The position numbers and the translations under genes were made by a program. A stretch of DNA of 64,000 bases from Allonocardiopsis opalescens. Lineage in GTDB: Bacteria > Actinomycetota > Actinomycetes > Streptosporangiales > Streptosporangiaceae. The stretch spans positions 930,001-994,000 of the forward strand of contig NZ_PVZC01000001.1 of NCBI RefSeq assembly GCF_003002095.1, read 5' to 3'. Below are positions 51,429-59,964 of the stretch, one piece after another (the stretch's first letter is position 1; each line of letters opens with the position of its first letter). Below the pieces are notes generated by a model that saw nothing but the letters and a program-made list of their open reading frames with translations, made no database searches and had not been told where the DNA came from.

Positions 51429-51728
51429 TGCGCGGAGGGCGGTGGCGATCGACGGCCCGCGGTGTCGCGGAGCGTCCGCGGGGCGGGGTGTGCGAGGGGC
51501 GGTGCCGGCCGGCGGTTCCCGGTGTCGCGGAGCATCCAGGGGGCGGGGTCCGCGCGGGGATGCGGCGATCGGCGGTTCACAGTGCCGCGAACCGTCCTTG
51601 GGGCGGCGCATGCGAGGGGCCGTGGCGATCAGCGGTTCTAGGTGCCCTCGACCAGCCGCGGGGCAGCGCGTGCCGGAAGCTGTGGCGTTCGACGGGGCGC
51701 GGTGTCCCGGACCACCGGCGGCCCGGCG
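51429..51728. repeat. Five 60-bp degenerate tandem repeats
   Basis: Units begin at 51429, 51489, 51549, 51609 and 51669, each exactly 60 bp with a shared skeleton (GCGAG/GGCGG start, GGCGATC, GCGGTTC, GTGTCGCGGA, GGGGCGG end). Since 60 is divisible by three, frames on both strands read as 20-residue repeats. A GTG at 51347 with a very good AAGGAG site opens one such frame (to 52015); codon use there looks unlike neighbouring genes, so I do not call a gene. The region 51300-52011 otherwise holds only repeat copy 2. Confidence 0.6.
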
Positions 51729-51817
51729 TCCGCACGCGGGAACACCGGTCCGGACCACTCCCGGCGGATCCGGTTCCGTGTAGCGGCCGCAAGGGGGACG
51801 AGCGGCCGAACGAGGCT

Positions 51818-51944
51818 TTTCCACAGGACGGACCGGGCGGGCCGGAGCTTATCCAGAACCGGCCGGTAGGCATCGCCACGGCGCACCGCGATGCGAAAGA
51901 CTGGTGTCGGGGTGCTCCCCCCGGGCGGGAGGGGGCTGCGCGGG
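51818..51944 (+). repeat. Dispersed intergenic repeat, copy 2 (inverted partner of copy 3)
   Basis: Roughly 127 bp that matches, in reverse orientation, 53001-53133. Landmarks: TCCAGAACCGGCCGGTAGGC (51852-51871), ACTGGTGTCGGGGTGCTCCC (51900-51919), GGGCGGGAGGGGGCTGCGCG. It lies just before the dehydrogenase gene. Confidence 0.75.
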
Positions 51945-52011
51945 GAGCGGTGCCGGCACCGGCCGCACCGGAGTCCGCGTCCCGGGTGTGCGGCTTTCCG
52001 GGGGAGGCGCC

Positions 52012-52986
52012 GTGAGCTCGCCGACGCCGCGTGTCGTGGTGCTGCACCGCGACGGTGACCGCCCGCCCGGGATGGCCGCCGTGGCGGAGCGGGCCCGGGT
52101 GCGCTACGCCACCGGCGAGGAGCTGGCCGAGGCGCTGCCCGGTGCGGACGTGCTGTTCGTGTGGGACTTCCTGTCCGACGCCGTGCCGGCCGCATGGCCG
52201 AACGCCGGCGCGCTGCGGTGGGTGCACAGCGCCAGCGCCGGGGTGGACCGGCTGGTCTTCGACGAACTGGTGCGCAGCGAGGTGGTGGTCACCAACGCCA
52301 GGGGCGTGTTCGACCAGCCGATCGCCGAGTACGTGCTCGGCCTGGTGCTCTGCCACGCCAAGGACTTCCCGGCCACCCTGCGGCTGCAGGGCGAGCGGCG
52401 GTGGCGGCACCGCGAGACCCGGCGGATCACCGGCGCGCGGGCGCTGGTGGTCGGCACCGGCCCGATCGGCCGTGCCATCGCGCGGCTGCTGCGCGCGGCC
52501 GGGCTGCGCGTGACGGGCGCCGGGCGGGTCGCCCGGTCCGGCGATCCCGACTTCGGCGAGGTGCTGGCCGCCGACGAACTCGGCACGGCCCTGGGCTCGG
52601 CCGACTACCTCGTGCTGGCCGCCCCGCTCACCCCGGCGACCAGGGGCATGATCGACGCGGCCGCCCTGGCCCGGATGCGCTCCGACGCCTACCTGATCAA
52701 CGTCGGCCGCGGCGCGCTGGTCGTCCAGGACGATCTGGTGGCGGCGCTGACGGCCGGGACCATCGGCGGCGCCGCCCTGGACGTGTTCGCCGCCGAGCCG
52801 CTGCCGCCCGACTCGCCGCTGTGGGAGCTGCCGAACGTGGTCGTCTCACCGCACATGTCCGGCGACGCGGTCGGCTGGCGCGAGGAACTGGTGCGTCTCT
52901 TCGCCGACAACCTCGACCGCTACATCGAAGGCCGCCCGCTCCGCAACATCGTCGACAAGCGCCACGGCTACGTGCGGACTCCCTGA
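52012..52986 (+). CDS. D-isomer-specific 2-hydroxyacid dehydrogenase
   Basis: 324 residues with the full family pattern: an N-terminal substrate domain (RWVHSASAGVDRLVFDEL, VTNARGVFDQPIAEYVLGLVL), NAD Rossmann loop VVGTGPIGRAIARLL, catalytic Arg in LINVGRGALV, Glu in DVFAAEPLPPDSPLW and His in VSPHMSG. It reduces or oxidises a 2-hydroxy acid. GGGGGAGG before the GTG at 52012. It is flanked by inverted repeats, and its promoter is probably the GntR-controlled one at 51270. In the cluster it could act on the product of the racemase-family proteins. Confidence 0.9.
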   Translation: MSSPTPRVVVLHRDGDRPPGMAAVAERARVRYATGEELAEALPGADVLFVWDFLSDAVPAAWPNAGALRWVHSASAGVDRLVFDELVRSEVVVTNARGVFDQPIAEYVLGLVLCHAKDFPATLRLQGERRWRHRETRRITGARALVVGTGPIGRAIARLLRAAGLRVTGAGRVARSGDPDFGEVLAADELGTALGSADYLVLAAPLTPATRGMIDAAALARMRSDAYLINVGRGALVVQDDLVAALTAGTIGGAALDVFAAEPLPPDSPLWELPNVVVSPHMSGDAVGWREELVRLFADNLDRYIEGRPLRNIVDKRHGYVRTP

Positions 52987-53000
52987 TGCCCCGCCCGTCG

Positions 53001-53133
53001 CCCCGCGCGCAGCCCTCTCCCGCCCGGGGGGAGCATCCCGACACCAGTATTTCGCGCCGTGGTGCGCCGTGGGGAGCCCTACCAGCCGGTTCTGGACGAA
53101 CTGCGCCGCATCCGCTCCGCCCTGTGCACAACC
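53001..53133 (-). repeat. Dispersed intergenic repeat, copy 3 (inverted partner of copy 2)
   Basis: Reverse complement of copy 2 with about 80 percent identity over ~95 bp core by eye. It begins 15 bp after the dehydrogenase stop, so copies 2 and 3 bracket this gene closely. Confidence 0.75.
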
Positions 53134-53233
53134 GGACGCGGGGCCCCGGACCTGTGCTATGCGCCCGGCGTCCACCGCGTCCCGCCGCCCGGACCGGGAC
53201 GGACCGGTCCGCCTCCGCCCGAATCGCCTCCGT

Positions 53234-53330
53234 TCCCCCACCCCGCCCGCCCTGGGGGGCACCCCCTACAACCATCCTTTCAGGTTTTCGGCGTGTGGCG
53301 CCGGGTGGGAAGTGCAGGCTGTGGACAACG
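53234..53330 (-). repeat. Dispersed intergenic repeat, copy 4
   Basis: Same orientation as copy 3 and 100 bp from it: GTTGTCCACAG end near 53320-53330, AGGATGGTTGTAGGGGGTGC (53258-53277) and CCCAGGGCGGGCGGGG end near 53235. With copy 3 it fills the 421 bp gap before the amidase. Confidence 0.7.
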
Positions 53331-53408
53331 ACTGGTGCCGGTCGGCGGGCTGTGGACACCCACGAGTCCGCGGGCATGGCCGGGACCCGAGATCCGAATG
53401 AGGTGACC

Positions 53409-54896
53409 ATGACGACGATGGGCGACTGGCGGAGCCGGACGACCGACGCCGGTATGACCTGGGCGGCCCGCCGCTCGCCGCGTCTGGGCGATGTGGACCC
53501 GGCGGCGATGTCGGCCGTCGAGCTGGCCGAGGCGTACGCGCGCCGCGACCTCTCCCCGGTGGACGCGGCCCGCGCCGTGCTCGACCGGATCGAGCGCATC
53601 GACCCCACGCTGAACGCGTTCTGCCTGGTGGACCCGGAGCGGGCGCTGCGAGCCGCCGACGAGTCCGCCGTCCGCTGGCACCGGGGCCAGCAGCTCGGCC
53701 CGCTCGACGGGGTGCCCGTCTCGGTCAAGGACGTACTGCTCACCCGCGACTGGCCCACCCTGCGCGGCACGCTCACCATCGACCGCGACGGTCCTTGGGA
53801 GGTCGACGCGCCCGGTCCGGCGCGGCTGCGCGAGCAGGGTGCCGTCATGGTCGGCAAGACCACCACCCCGGAGCTGGCCTGGAAGGGCGTCACCGACAGC
53901 CCGCTGACCGGTGTCACCCGCAATCCCTGGGACCCCGAGCTCACGCCGGGCGGGTCCAGCGGCGGGGCCGCGGCCGCCGTCGCCGCCGGCCTGGCGCCGC
54001 TCGCCCTCGGTACGGACGGCGGCGGCTCCGTGCGCATCCCCGCCGCCTTCTGCGGCATCTACACGATCAAGCCGACCTACGGCCGCATCCCGCACTACCC
54101 GGCCAGCCCCTTCGGCACCCTCGCCCATGTCGGCCCGATGAGCCGCACGGTCACCGACGCGGCCCTGCTACTGGACGCGGTGTGCGGCCCCGACAGCCGC
54201 GACTGGTCGGCGCTGGCGCCACCGGGCGACCGCTTCGCCGACGCCGCGCTGGCCCGGGTGGCCGGGATGCGCATCGCGTTCAGCCCCGACCTGGGCTACG
54301 CCGAGGTGCACCCCGAGGTCGCCGCCGCCGTCGCGGCCGCCGCCGAGGTCTTCCAGGAACTGGGCGCCGAGGTCGAGGAGATCGATCCCGGCTTCGCCGA
54401 CCCCGTCGACGCCTTCCACGTGCTGTGGTTCGCCGGCGCCGCCAAGTGCGTCGAGCACCTGACGGACGCCCAGCGCGAACGGCTCGACCCCGGCCTGCGC
54501 GAGGTCTGCGACGAAGGCGCCCGCTACTCCGCCGTCGACTACCTGACGGCCACCTCGGAGCGGATGCGGCTCGGCCGGTTGATGGGCGACTTCCACGAGC
54601 GCTACGACCTGCTGCTGACGCCCACCCTGCCCATCCCCGCCTTCACCGCCGGACTGGAGGTCCCGGCCGGCTCGCCCGGACGGCGCTGGACCTCCTGGAC
54701 GCCGTTCACGTACCCGTTCAACATGACCCAGCAGCCCGCCGCGAGCGTGCCGGTGGGCCTCACCGCCGCCGGACTCCCGATCGGGATGCAGATCGTCGGC
54801 GCGCGGCACGCCGACGGCGCCGTGCTGGCCGCCAGCCGCGCCTTCGAGGAGGCCCGCCCCTGGCACGACCAGTGGCCGCCCATGGCCCGCGACTGA
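53409..54896 (+). CDS. Amidase (amidase-signature family)
   Basis: 495 residues with the Ser-cisSer-Lys triad: Lys107 in VPVSVKDVLL, the cis-Ser in PGGSSGGAAAA (183/184) and nucleophile Ser207 in LGTDGGGSVRIP. Amidase-signature enzymes hydrolyse small amides such as malonamate, indoleacetamide or N-acyl amines. It is the last gene of the rightward half of the GntR cluster. GAGG precedes the ATG at 53409. The N-terminus (MTTMGDWRSRTTDAGMTWAARRSPRL) shows no signal peptide. Confidence 0.9.
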   Translation: MTTMGDWRSRTTDAGMTWAARRSPRLGDVDPAAMSAVELAEAYARRDLSPVDAARAVLDRIERIDPTLNAFCLVDPERALRAADESAVRWHRGQQLGPLDGVPVSVKDVLLTRDWPTLRGTLTIDRDGPWEVDAPGPARLREQGAVMVGKTTTPELAWKGVTDSPLTGVTRNPWDPELTPGGSSGGAAAAVAAGLAPLALGTDGGGSVRIPAAFCGIYTIKPTYGRIPHYPASPFGTLAHVGPMSRTVTDAALLLDAVCGPDSRDWSALAPPGDRFADAALARVAGMRIAFSPDLGYAEVHPEVAAAVAAAAEVFQELGAEVEEIDPGFADPVDAFHVLWFAGAAKCVEHLTDAQRERLDPGLREVCDEGARYSAVDYLTATSERMRLGRLMGDFHERYDLLLTPTLPIPAFTAGLEVPAGSPGRRWTSWTPFTYPFNMTQQPAASVPVGLTAAGLPIGMQIVGARHADGAVLAASRAFEEARPWHDQWPPMARD

Positions 54897-54923
54897 CCGG
54901 CCGCCCGGGACCGGGGCGGCCGG
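54897..54923 (+). terminator. 10-bp stem hairpin after the amidase gene
   Basis: CCGGCCGCCC (54897-54906) pairs with GGGCGGCCGG (54914-54923), directly after the stop. Confidence 0.65.
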
Positions 54924-55120
54924 ACTCCGGACCGCTCCGGTCGGCCTTCGGCAGAGCCCGCCGCGCACGGACGGCCGCCGGGGGTCGGAAGGCGGACGCG
55001 TCGGTGATCGGTCATGGTCGTACCTCCTCGCGGTGGGCACTCCTGCGGGCACCCGTCATTGTGCGCCGTCCGGCCGGTCCGGTGTGTTCGCTTGTCCCCA
55101 GACCGCTCGGTATGCCGGGA

Positions 55121-55210
55121 GTTGTCCACAACCCGCCGGTAGCCCTTCCGGGCCGCCCGGCCGCCGCGGGATGCTGGTGTTGGGGTCGGCCCCCCTGGGA
55201 GGGCGGGGGA
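55121..55210 (+). repeat. Dispersed intergenic repeat, copy 5
   Basis: Same orientation as copy 2: GTTGTCCACAACCCGCCGGT (55121-55140), GGGATGCTGGTGTTGGGGTC (about 55168-55187) and CCCCCCTGGGAGGGCGGGGG (55190-55209). It lies in the 515 bp gap between the amidase terminator and the methyltransferase stop (54924-55438), which otherwise has no gene that I can support. Confidence 0.7.
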
Positions 55211-55438
55211 TGGGCGGATTCCGGGGGCGGGCGCGGATTCGGAGGTCGGTCCTGCGGCCGACGTGGCGCTGTCCGGTCCCGGTCATGGTCCGGCCGGGCC
55301 GATATCGGTGGTCGGCCGGGTCGAGCCCGCTGGTCGGAGGGCGGCGACGGCTCCGGCCGGTCGTGGCGGTGCGGGCGGTTCAGGGGGCCGGACGGTGCGG
55401 GCGATCGCGGCGGCACGACCGGCGGTTCCGATACCGTC

Positions 55439-56329
55439 TCAGCCCTTCCGCGCCACCCCGCACAGCCCCGCCCGGACCTGCGCCTCGCCGCCGTCGGGAT
55501 GCCACTGGTGCAGGGGGACGATGCCGGGCGGTACCAGGTCGAGGCCGTCGAAGAAGCGCGCGATCTGCTCGCGGCTCCTCGGCACGACGGGGGAGGAGGT
55601 CGCGGACCTGCGGTACTCCTCCGCCACCGCGCGCGTCTGCGGGGTGGACTCGATGTGGGACACCGCGAGGTGGCTGCCGGGTGCGATGCCCTCGCACAGG
55701 CGGGCGACCATGCCGTAGGGGTTCTCGGCATCGGTGAATCCGTCGAGTACGGCCGCGCAGATGAGGCCCACCGGCCGCTCCAGGTCGACCACCTCACGCA
55801 GCTCCGGATGGTCCAGGACGGACTCGGGGCGGCGCAGGTCCGCGTCGACCACGATGGTGCGGTCGCCGTCGTCCAGCAGCGCGCGCCCGTGGGCGAGCAC
55901 CACCGGATCGTTGTCGACGTACACCACGCGCGCGTCCGGCGCGGCCGACCGCGCCGACTCGTGCAGGTTCACCTCGGCCGGCAGCCCCGCGCCGACGTCC
56001 ACGAACTGGTCGATGCCGAGCCCGGCCAGGTACCGGACGGTCCGGCCCAGCCACGCCCGGTTGGCCCGGGCGAGGTCCGGCAGCTCCGGCATGGCCGCCA
56101 CCGCCCGGTCGGCGGCGGCGCGGTCGGCGCGGCCGTAGTCCTTGCCGCCCAGGTAGTAGCAGTACATCCGCGCGGGGCTGGGCGTCGACCAGTCGACGGG
56201 CCGCCCGGCCGCCTTGCGCCGGTGCGCGGCCGCCTTCTGCACCTCACGCCCCGCGTCCGCCCCGAAGGACACGTCCTCGCTCCGCACGCCGTCGGTGCGT
56301 CCGGCCCAGTCGGCTGCGTCGTCGTTCAC
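55439..56329 (-). CDS. SAM-dependent methyltransferase (DUF574/Methyltransf_19)
   Basis: 296 residues matching the actinobacterial PF04672 family: PSPARMYCYYLGGKDYGRADRAAAD at the N-terminus, GIDQFVDVGAGLP (SAM motif I), ARVVYVDNDPVVLAHGRALL (motif II), DLERPVGLICAAVLDGF and the C-terminal LVPPGIVPLHQWHPDG. The family is very common in actinomycetes, often near XRE/DUF397 genes, and its substrate is unknown. The GTG at 56329 is chosen because the sequence beyond it is not protein-like. It is not part of an evident operon. Confidence 0.85.
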   Translation of the reverse strand: MNDDAADWAGRTDGVRSEDVSFGADAGREVQKAAAHRRKAAGRPVDWSTPSPARMYCYYLGGKDYGRADRAAADRAVAAMPELPDLARANRAWLGRTVRYLAGLGIDQFVDVGAGLPAEVNLHESARSAAPDARVVYVDNDPVVLAHGRALLDDGDRTIVVDADLRRPESVLDHPELREVVDLERPVGLICAAVLDGFTDAENPYGMVARLCEGIAPGSHLAVSHIESTPQTRAVAEEYRRSATSSPVVPRSREQIARFFDGLDLVPPGIVPLHQWHPDGGEAQVRAGLCGVARKG

Positions 56330-57056
56330 GTCGCCGGGCCCGCCGCGTTCAGCGCTCCACGGGCGACGCGGCCGCGCCCGCGGCGGTCGGCGAGCGGCGC
56401 GGGCGCGGCTCTCGCCGTGCGCACTCGGGACCGCCTGACCCCGCGGACCCGTCCGCCCCAGGTACGCCGCGACACCGCCCCGGACCGATCCTGCGGGCCG
56501 GGGCACTCCGAAAGTACCTCGCGGCGTACCCGGACGATGAGCAGGATGGTCCCCCACTGGCTCTCGAACCGCACGCAGACGACCGAAAGGCTGTCGGCGC
56601 ACGCCACCCGGCCGAGATGTCGGGTTCGGGGCGTCATCCGGCGCGCCTCGCGCTCGCCGACCGGACACGAGCCCCCGCCCGCGTGCCGCGCGGCGCCCCG
56701 CTTCGCAGGCCCGTGCCGGTCGCGGCCGGGCATGGAGGGGGAGCTTCGCGCCGGAGCGGACGTATGCGGGTCGAGTCGTCTGGGCGCACTCGCGGAATCG
56801 GTCACCAGGCCCCCTCGACCGCCGACGATTCAGGCGTCAACGGACCGCGATTCTAGCGACGCAGCCGCGTTTTCCGCCGACAGGAATCACAGCAGTTAAC
56901 CGTAAATCAAGCCGAAATGGGGGTTGGCGGCCGAAACGATCCCATTGCATGCACGCTCGGTGACGACGGTGTTTGAAATGGGTGAATCGGGACAGCAGCG
57001 AGGACATCCCGAAAGCAGGACCGCCGGGAAACCGCCGGGGAGAGGAGAACGGCGAC
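56330..57056. other. Intergenic stretch before the RDD gene
   Basis: No credible gene. 56840-57000 is AT-richer (around CAGTTAACCGTAAATCAAGC) and should contain the promoter of the RDD gene. The rest shows only short frames without recognisable motifs. Confidence 0.45.
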
Positions 57057-57539
57057 ATGACGTACGGCGGAACGATCGACAGGGGAACCGGCACCAACGC
57101 GCCGAGCGCGGACACCAGGGTCGTGGGGCGGCGCGTGGTGCAGTACATCATCGACTCCATCGTCTCCGGCCTGCTAATGGGCCTGCCCTGGCTGCTGTTC
57201 CTGCTGGTCCCGTGGGAACCGGACGGCGAACCGGCGTCAGGAGGGGCCGCGGTGGCGGTCGGAGCCGTCGCCCTGCTGCTCACCGTGGCGATCGCCCTGG
57301 CCTACTGGGTGTTCCTCCCGGCGCGCAGCGGCCGGACGCTCGGCATGAGGCTGCTCGGCCTGCGGGTGGTCCGCGAGGACGGCGAACCCGTCAGCGCCGT
57401 GACGATGCTGATCCGGTGGGTGCTGCTGATCGTCGACGGCATGGCCGGTGGCCTGGTCGGTCTGATCCTCATCATCGCCACCGACCGCAACCAGCGCCTC
57501 GGCGACATGGCGGCCCGCACCCTGGTGGTACGCGGCTAG
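57057..57539 (+). CDS. RDD-family membrane protein
   Basis: 160 residues with the RDD pattern: VGRRVVQYIIDSIVSGLLMGLPWLLF (first helix with Arg and Asp-Asp region), a second helix AVGAVALLLTVAIALAYWVF, the PARSGRTLGMRLLGLRVV loop, and a third helix VLLIVDGMAGGLVGLILI followed by DRNQRLGDMAARTLVV. RDD proteins are small membrane proteins of poorly known transport or scaffold roles; some act as sodium/proton antiporters. GAGGAG lies before the ATG at 57057. Monocistronic, ended by a hairpin. Confidence 0.88.
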   Translation: MTYGGTIDRGTGTNAPSADTRVVGRRVVQYIIDSIVSGLLMGLPWLLFLLVPWEPDGEPASGGAAVAVGAVALLLTVAIALAYWVFLPARSGRTLGMRLLGLRVVREDGEPVSAVTMLIRWVLLIVDGMAGGLVGLILIIATDRNQRLGDMAARTLVVRG

Positions 57540-57557
57540 CCGCGCGGCGCCGCGGTC

Positions 57558-57595
57558 TCCGCCCGGCGGGTCCCACTCGGGACCCGCCGGGCGGA
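57558..57595 (+). terminator. Perfect 17-bp stem hairpin after the RDD gene
   Basis: TCCGCCCGGCGGGTCCC (57558-57574) pairs perfectly with 57579-57595 across an ACTC loop, 18 bp beyond the stop. Confidence 0.8.
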
Positions 57596-57924
57596 CGCGC
57601 GTCCGGGCCGGCGGCGCCCCGCACGGCTGGACCGTCCGGCCGGGGACCTCGACGTGTTCTGCCATGCGCCCCGGCGCCGGGACGCCCCTTCCAGGCAGCG
57701 GCCGCAGCGGCCGCCGGAGCCCTGCGACCGGCCGTCGGTCCGGACGCCGCCGACGCCAGGCGGCTCCTCCGGCGAGCCCGCTTCGCCGTCCGCGACGCGT
57801 CCGCGAAGGGGGGCGGAGCCTTCGGGGTACGAGCACGTTCCAGGCGGCCGGACACCGCGCGCCCGTGTCCGCATGACCGAAAACCGATTGGGCGCGGCAC
57901 CCGGGCCTTGCTAACCTCCCGTCC

Positions 57925-57951
57925 ATGACGTTCTTCTTCCGACGCGGCTGA
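57925..57951 (+). CDS. Putative 8-residue leader peptide MTFFFRRG
   Basis: ATG-ACG-TTC-TTC-TTC-CGA-CGC-GGC-TGA encodes MTFFFRRG. A TAACCT -10-like hexamer (57912-57917) with TTGGGC about 20 bp upstream would start the message close to the ATG, giving a very short or absent leader. Three adjacent Phe codons and a hairpin 38 bp downstream are what a Phe-dependent attenuator would look like. The next gene is the methyltransferase at 58099. Function is an inference; the 560 bp gap holds nothing else that I recognise. Confidence 0.4.
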   Translation: MTFFFRRG

Positions 57952-57989
57952 CCGCTGGCGGCCCCAGGGCAGCCCCGCCGCCAGTGATG

Positions 57990-58012
57990 CGGGACGGCGA
58001 AGCGCCGTCCCG
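57990..58012 (+). promoter_or_regulatory. 10-bp stem hairpin between the leader ORF and the methyltransferase
   Basis: CGGGACGGCG (57990-57999) pairs with CGCCGTCCCG (58003-58012) across an AAG loop. It could be an attenuator stem for the leader peptide at 57925. Confidence 0.45.
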
Positions 58013-58098
58013 GGTCGCGACGTGGGAGAAACTACGATGCCGCGCGCTCTGTCGCGTCTCGGCTCAGCAGCTCCGCGTCCCGGCGCCGTCGTCCTTCC

Positions 58099-59964
58099 GT
58101 GACGGCGGCGCGCCTGGTGGCGCGGAGCGTGCGAGGAGTCGAACCACTACTGGCCGCCGAGATCGAGCGGCTTCGCCTGGGTGAGATCCAGGCGATCGGG
58201 CACCGTGAAGTGCGCTTCGCGGTGCCCGAACGCGGGGCGGACGTGCTCGCCCTGACCATCGCCGACGACGTGTTCGCCCTGGCCGCGGAGGTCGGCGGCG
58301 TCGGACGCGGCCGGTCCGGGCCCGACCGGCTGGCCGACGCGGCGGCCGCCGCCGACCTGGACGCGGTGCTGCGGCTGCGCGAGCGCTGCGGCGGGTCGCC
58401 GCGCTACGGCGGACTCGACGTGTCCGCGTCCTTCCTCGGCAAGCGCGCCTACAACCGCTACGACCTGGAGGACGCCGTCGGCGCCGTGCTCGCCGAACGC
58501 CTCGGCGCGTCCTACCACTCCAGGCGGGGCGGCGCGCGCCCGCCGCGGGGCGGGCTCGGCTGGCGGGTCACCGTCGAAGGCGAGCGGGCCGTGCTCGCGG
58601 TCCGCATCGGCGAACGGCCCCTGCACCGCCGCGCGTACAAGGAGGCGTCCGTCGCCGGGACCCTGCACCCGCCGCTGGCCGCCGCGATGGCCGCCCTGGC
58701 CGGCCCGCGTCCCGGCCAGACCGCGCTCGACCCGTGCTGCGGTGCCGGAACCCTCCCCATCGAGGCCGCCCGCGCCGTTCCCGGCCTGCGCGTCCTCGGG
58801 CTGGACGCCGACCCGGCCGCCCTCGCGGCCGCCACCGCCAACGCCTCGCGCGCTCTACGAGGACCGACGGACGCGGCGGATCAGGGGAGAACCGGGCCGA
58901 CAACGACGGCGACGGACGCCCCTCCCGATGGGCCCTCGGCAGGCCGAGCGATCCGGTCGGCCGCTCCCCGTCCTGCCCTGGAGGCGGCGCACGGATCCGG
59001 CGGGGCCGAGCCGTTCTCCTGCGCGCTGACGGCCAGTGCCGTGCGTGGACCCGTCCCGGTCACCGACGACGACCGGCGCCCTGGGGGCGACGGAGCCGCC
59101 GCCGGTGGCGCCCCCGCGGGCGGAGCTCTGCTCGACCGCGCCCGCGGGGCAGGAGCGGACCGCCCGACCGCCTCGGCCGACGTGCGGGATTCCGGCGACG
59201 TGGACGCCGGTGCGGCGGCGCCGAGCGCCGGGCCCTGCCACCAATACGGCGGTGCCCCGGCGGTGTGCTCTGGCGTCCCGGTCACCGGAGGCGGATGTCA
59301 GGGCGTCGGGGCAGCCGGTGGTGGGCCGGGCGGTCGCCGCAACGCAGGGGCCGGGGATGCTCCGCGAAGCGGTGCAGGCGTCGACATCGGGACGGCGGCC
59401 GGTGCGTCGGCGTACGGAGGCCCTTGTGCGGTGGGCCGTTCTGGCGGCATGCCCGCCGCCGACGCGGACGGCCGTGCCGACGCTCCGCCGACCGGTGGGG
59501 CGGACCGCGCGGACGCCGTCGCGCGTCCCGGCGGGTCGATGCCCGACGCCGTCCGCTGCGGCGCGGCGGCCGGTGCGGGTTCCGACCGGCCCCTGGGCGA
59601 TGCAAGGGGCGCGGCGGTCGGCGGTGCGGCGCCCGCCTCGATCGGGTGGGGCAGGGCCGATGCCGGGCGGCTGCCGGTGGGCGACGCGACGGTGGACCGG
59701 GTGCTGGTCAACCCGCCGTGGCAGCGGCAGGTCGCCGCGGCGGGAGCCCTGGCCCGGCATCCCCGCCTGCTGTGGCGGGAGCTGCGCCGGGTGCTGGCAC
59801 CCGGCGGGCGGATCGTCGCGCTGGTGCACGAGCCGGAGCGGCACGCCGCCGCGATCGCGGCGGCGGGACTGGTGGTCGAGCGCGAACTGGTGGTCCACCT
59901 GTTCGGCGCGCGCCCGGTGGTGCTGTGCCTGCGTGAGGGGGTGCGACGGGAGACGCGGAGCTAG
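58099..59964 (+). CDS. THUMP/RlmL-TrmN-type RNA methyltransferase with a ~260-residue low-complexity insertion
   Basis: 621 residues. N-terminal THUMP-like region (LVARSVRGVEPLLAAEIERL, then GERPLHRRAYKEASVAGTLHP at 171-191), SAM motif I DPCCGAGTLPIEAA at 211-224, motif II LGLDADPAAL, and catalytic motif NPPW at 538-541 with VLVNPPWQRQV. Between motifs II and IV, residues ~255-515 are Gly/Ala/Pro/Asp-rich without predicted fold. Family members normally have ~30-60 residues there. The enzyme probably methylates a guanine N2 in tRNA or rRNA in the cytoplasm. GTG start with a weak site. The frame stays open through the insertion, so it may be genuinely translated. Confidence 0.8.
   Translation: MTAARLVARSVRGVEPLLAAEIERLRLGEIQAIGHREVRFAVPERGADVLALTIADDVFALAAEVGGVGRGRSGPDRLADAAAAADLDAVLRLRERCGGSPRYGGLDVSASFLGKRAYNRYDLEDAVGAVLAERLGASYHSRRGGARPPRGGLGWRVTVEGERAVLAVRIGERPLHRRAYKEASVAGTLHPPLAAAMAALAGPRPGQTALDPCCGAGTLPIEAARAVPGLRVLGLDADPAALAAATANASRALRGPTDAADQGRTGPTTTATDAPPDGPSAGRAIRSAAPRPALEAAHGSGGAEPFSCALTASAVRGPVPVTDDDRRPGGDGAAAGGAPAGGALLDRARGAGADRPTASADVRDSGDVDAGAAAPSAGPCHQYGGAPAVCSGVPVTGGGCQGVGAAGGGPGGRRNAGAGDAPRSGAGVDIGTAAGASAYGGPCAVGRSGGMPAADADGRADAPPTGGADRADAVARPGGSMPDAVRCGAAAGAGSDRPLGDARGAAVGGAAPASIGWGRADAGRLPVGDATVDRVLVNPPWQRQVAAAGALARHPRLLWRELRRVLAPGGRIVALVHEPERHAAAIAAAGLVVERELVVHLFGARPVVLCLREGVRRETRS

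Noticed and set aside
51300-51824. Minus-strand ORF of 20-residue repeats
   Set aside because: Open only because the repeat period is a multiple of three; no ribosome-binding site.
51347-52015. 222-residue ORF with an excellent AAGGAG-GTG start
   Set aside because: It runs through 60-bp repeats and repeat copy 2, has no domain and ends inside the dehydrogenase start; kept only as a note in the repeat entry.
56326-56805. Possible small minus-strand protein (VVCVRFESQWGTILLIVRV)
   Set aside because: Overlaps the start of the methyltransferase frame and has no start signal or recognisable family.
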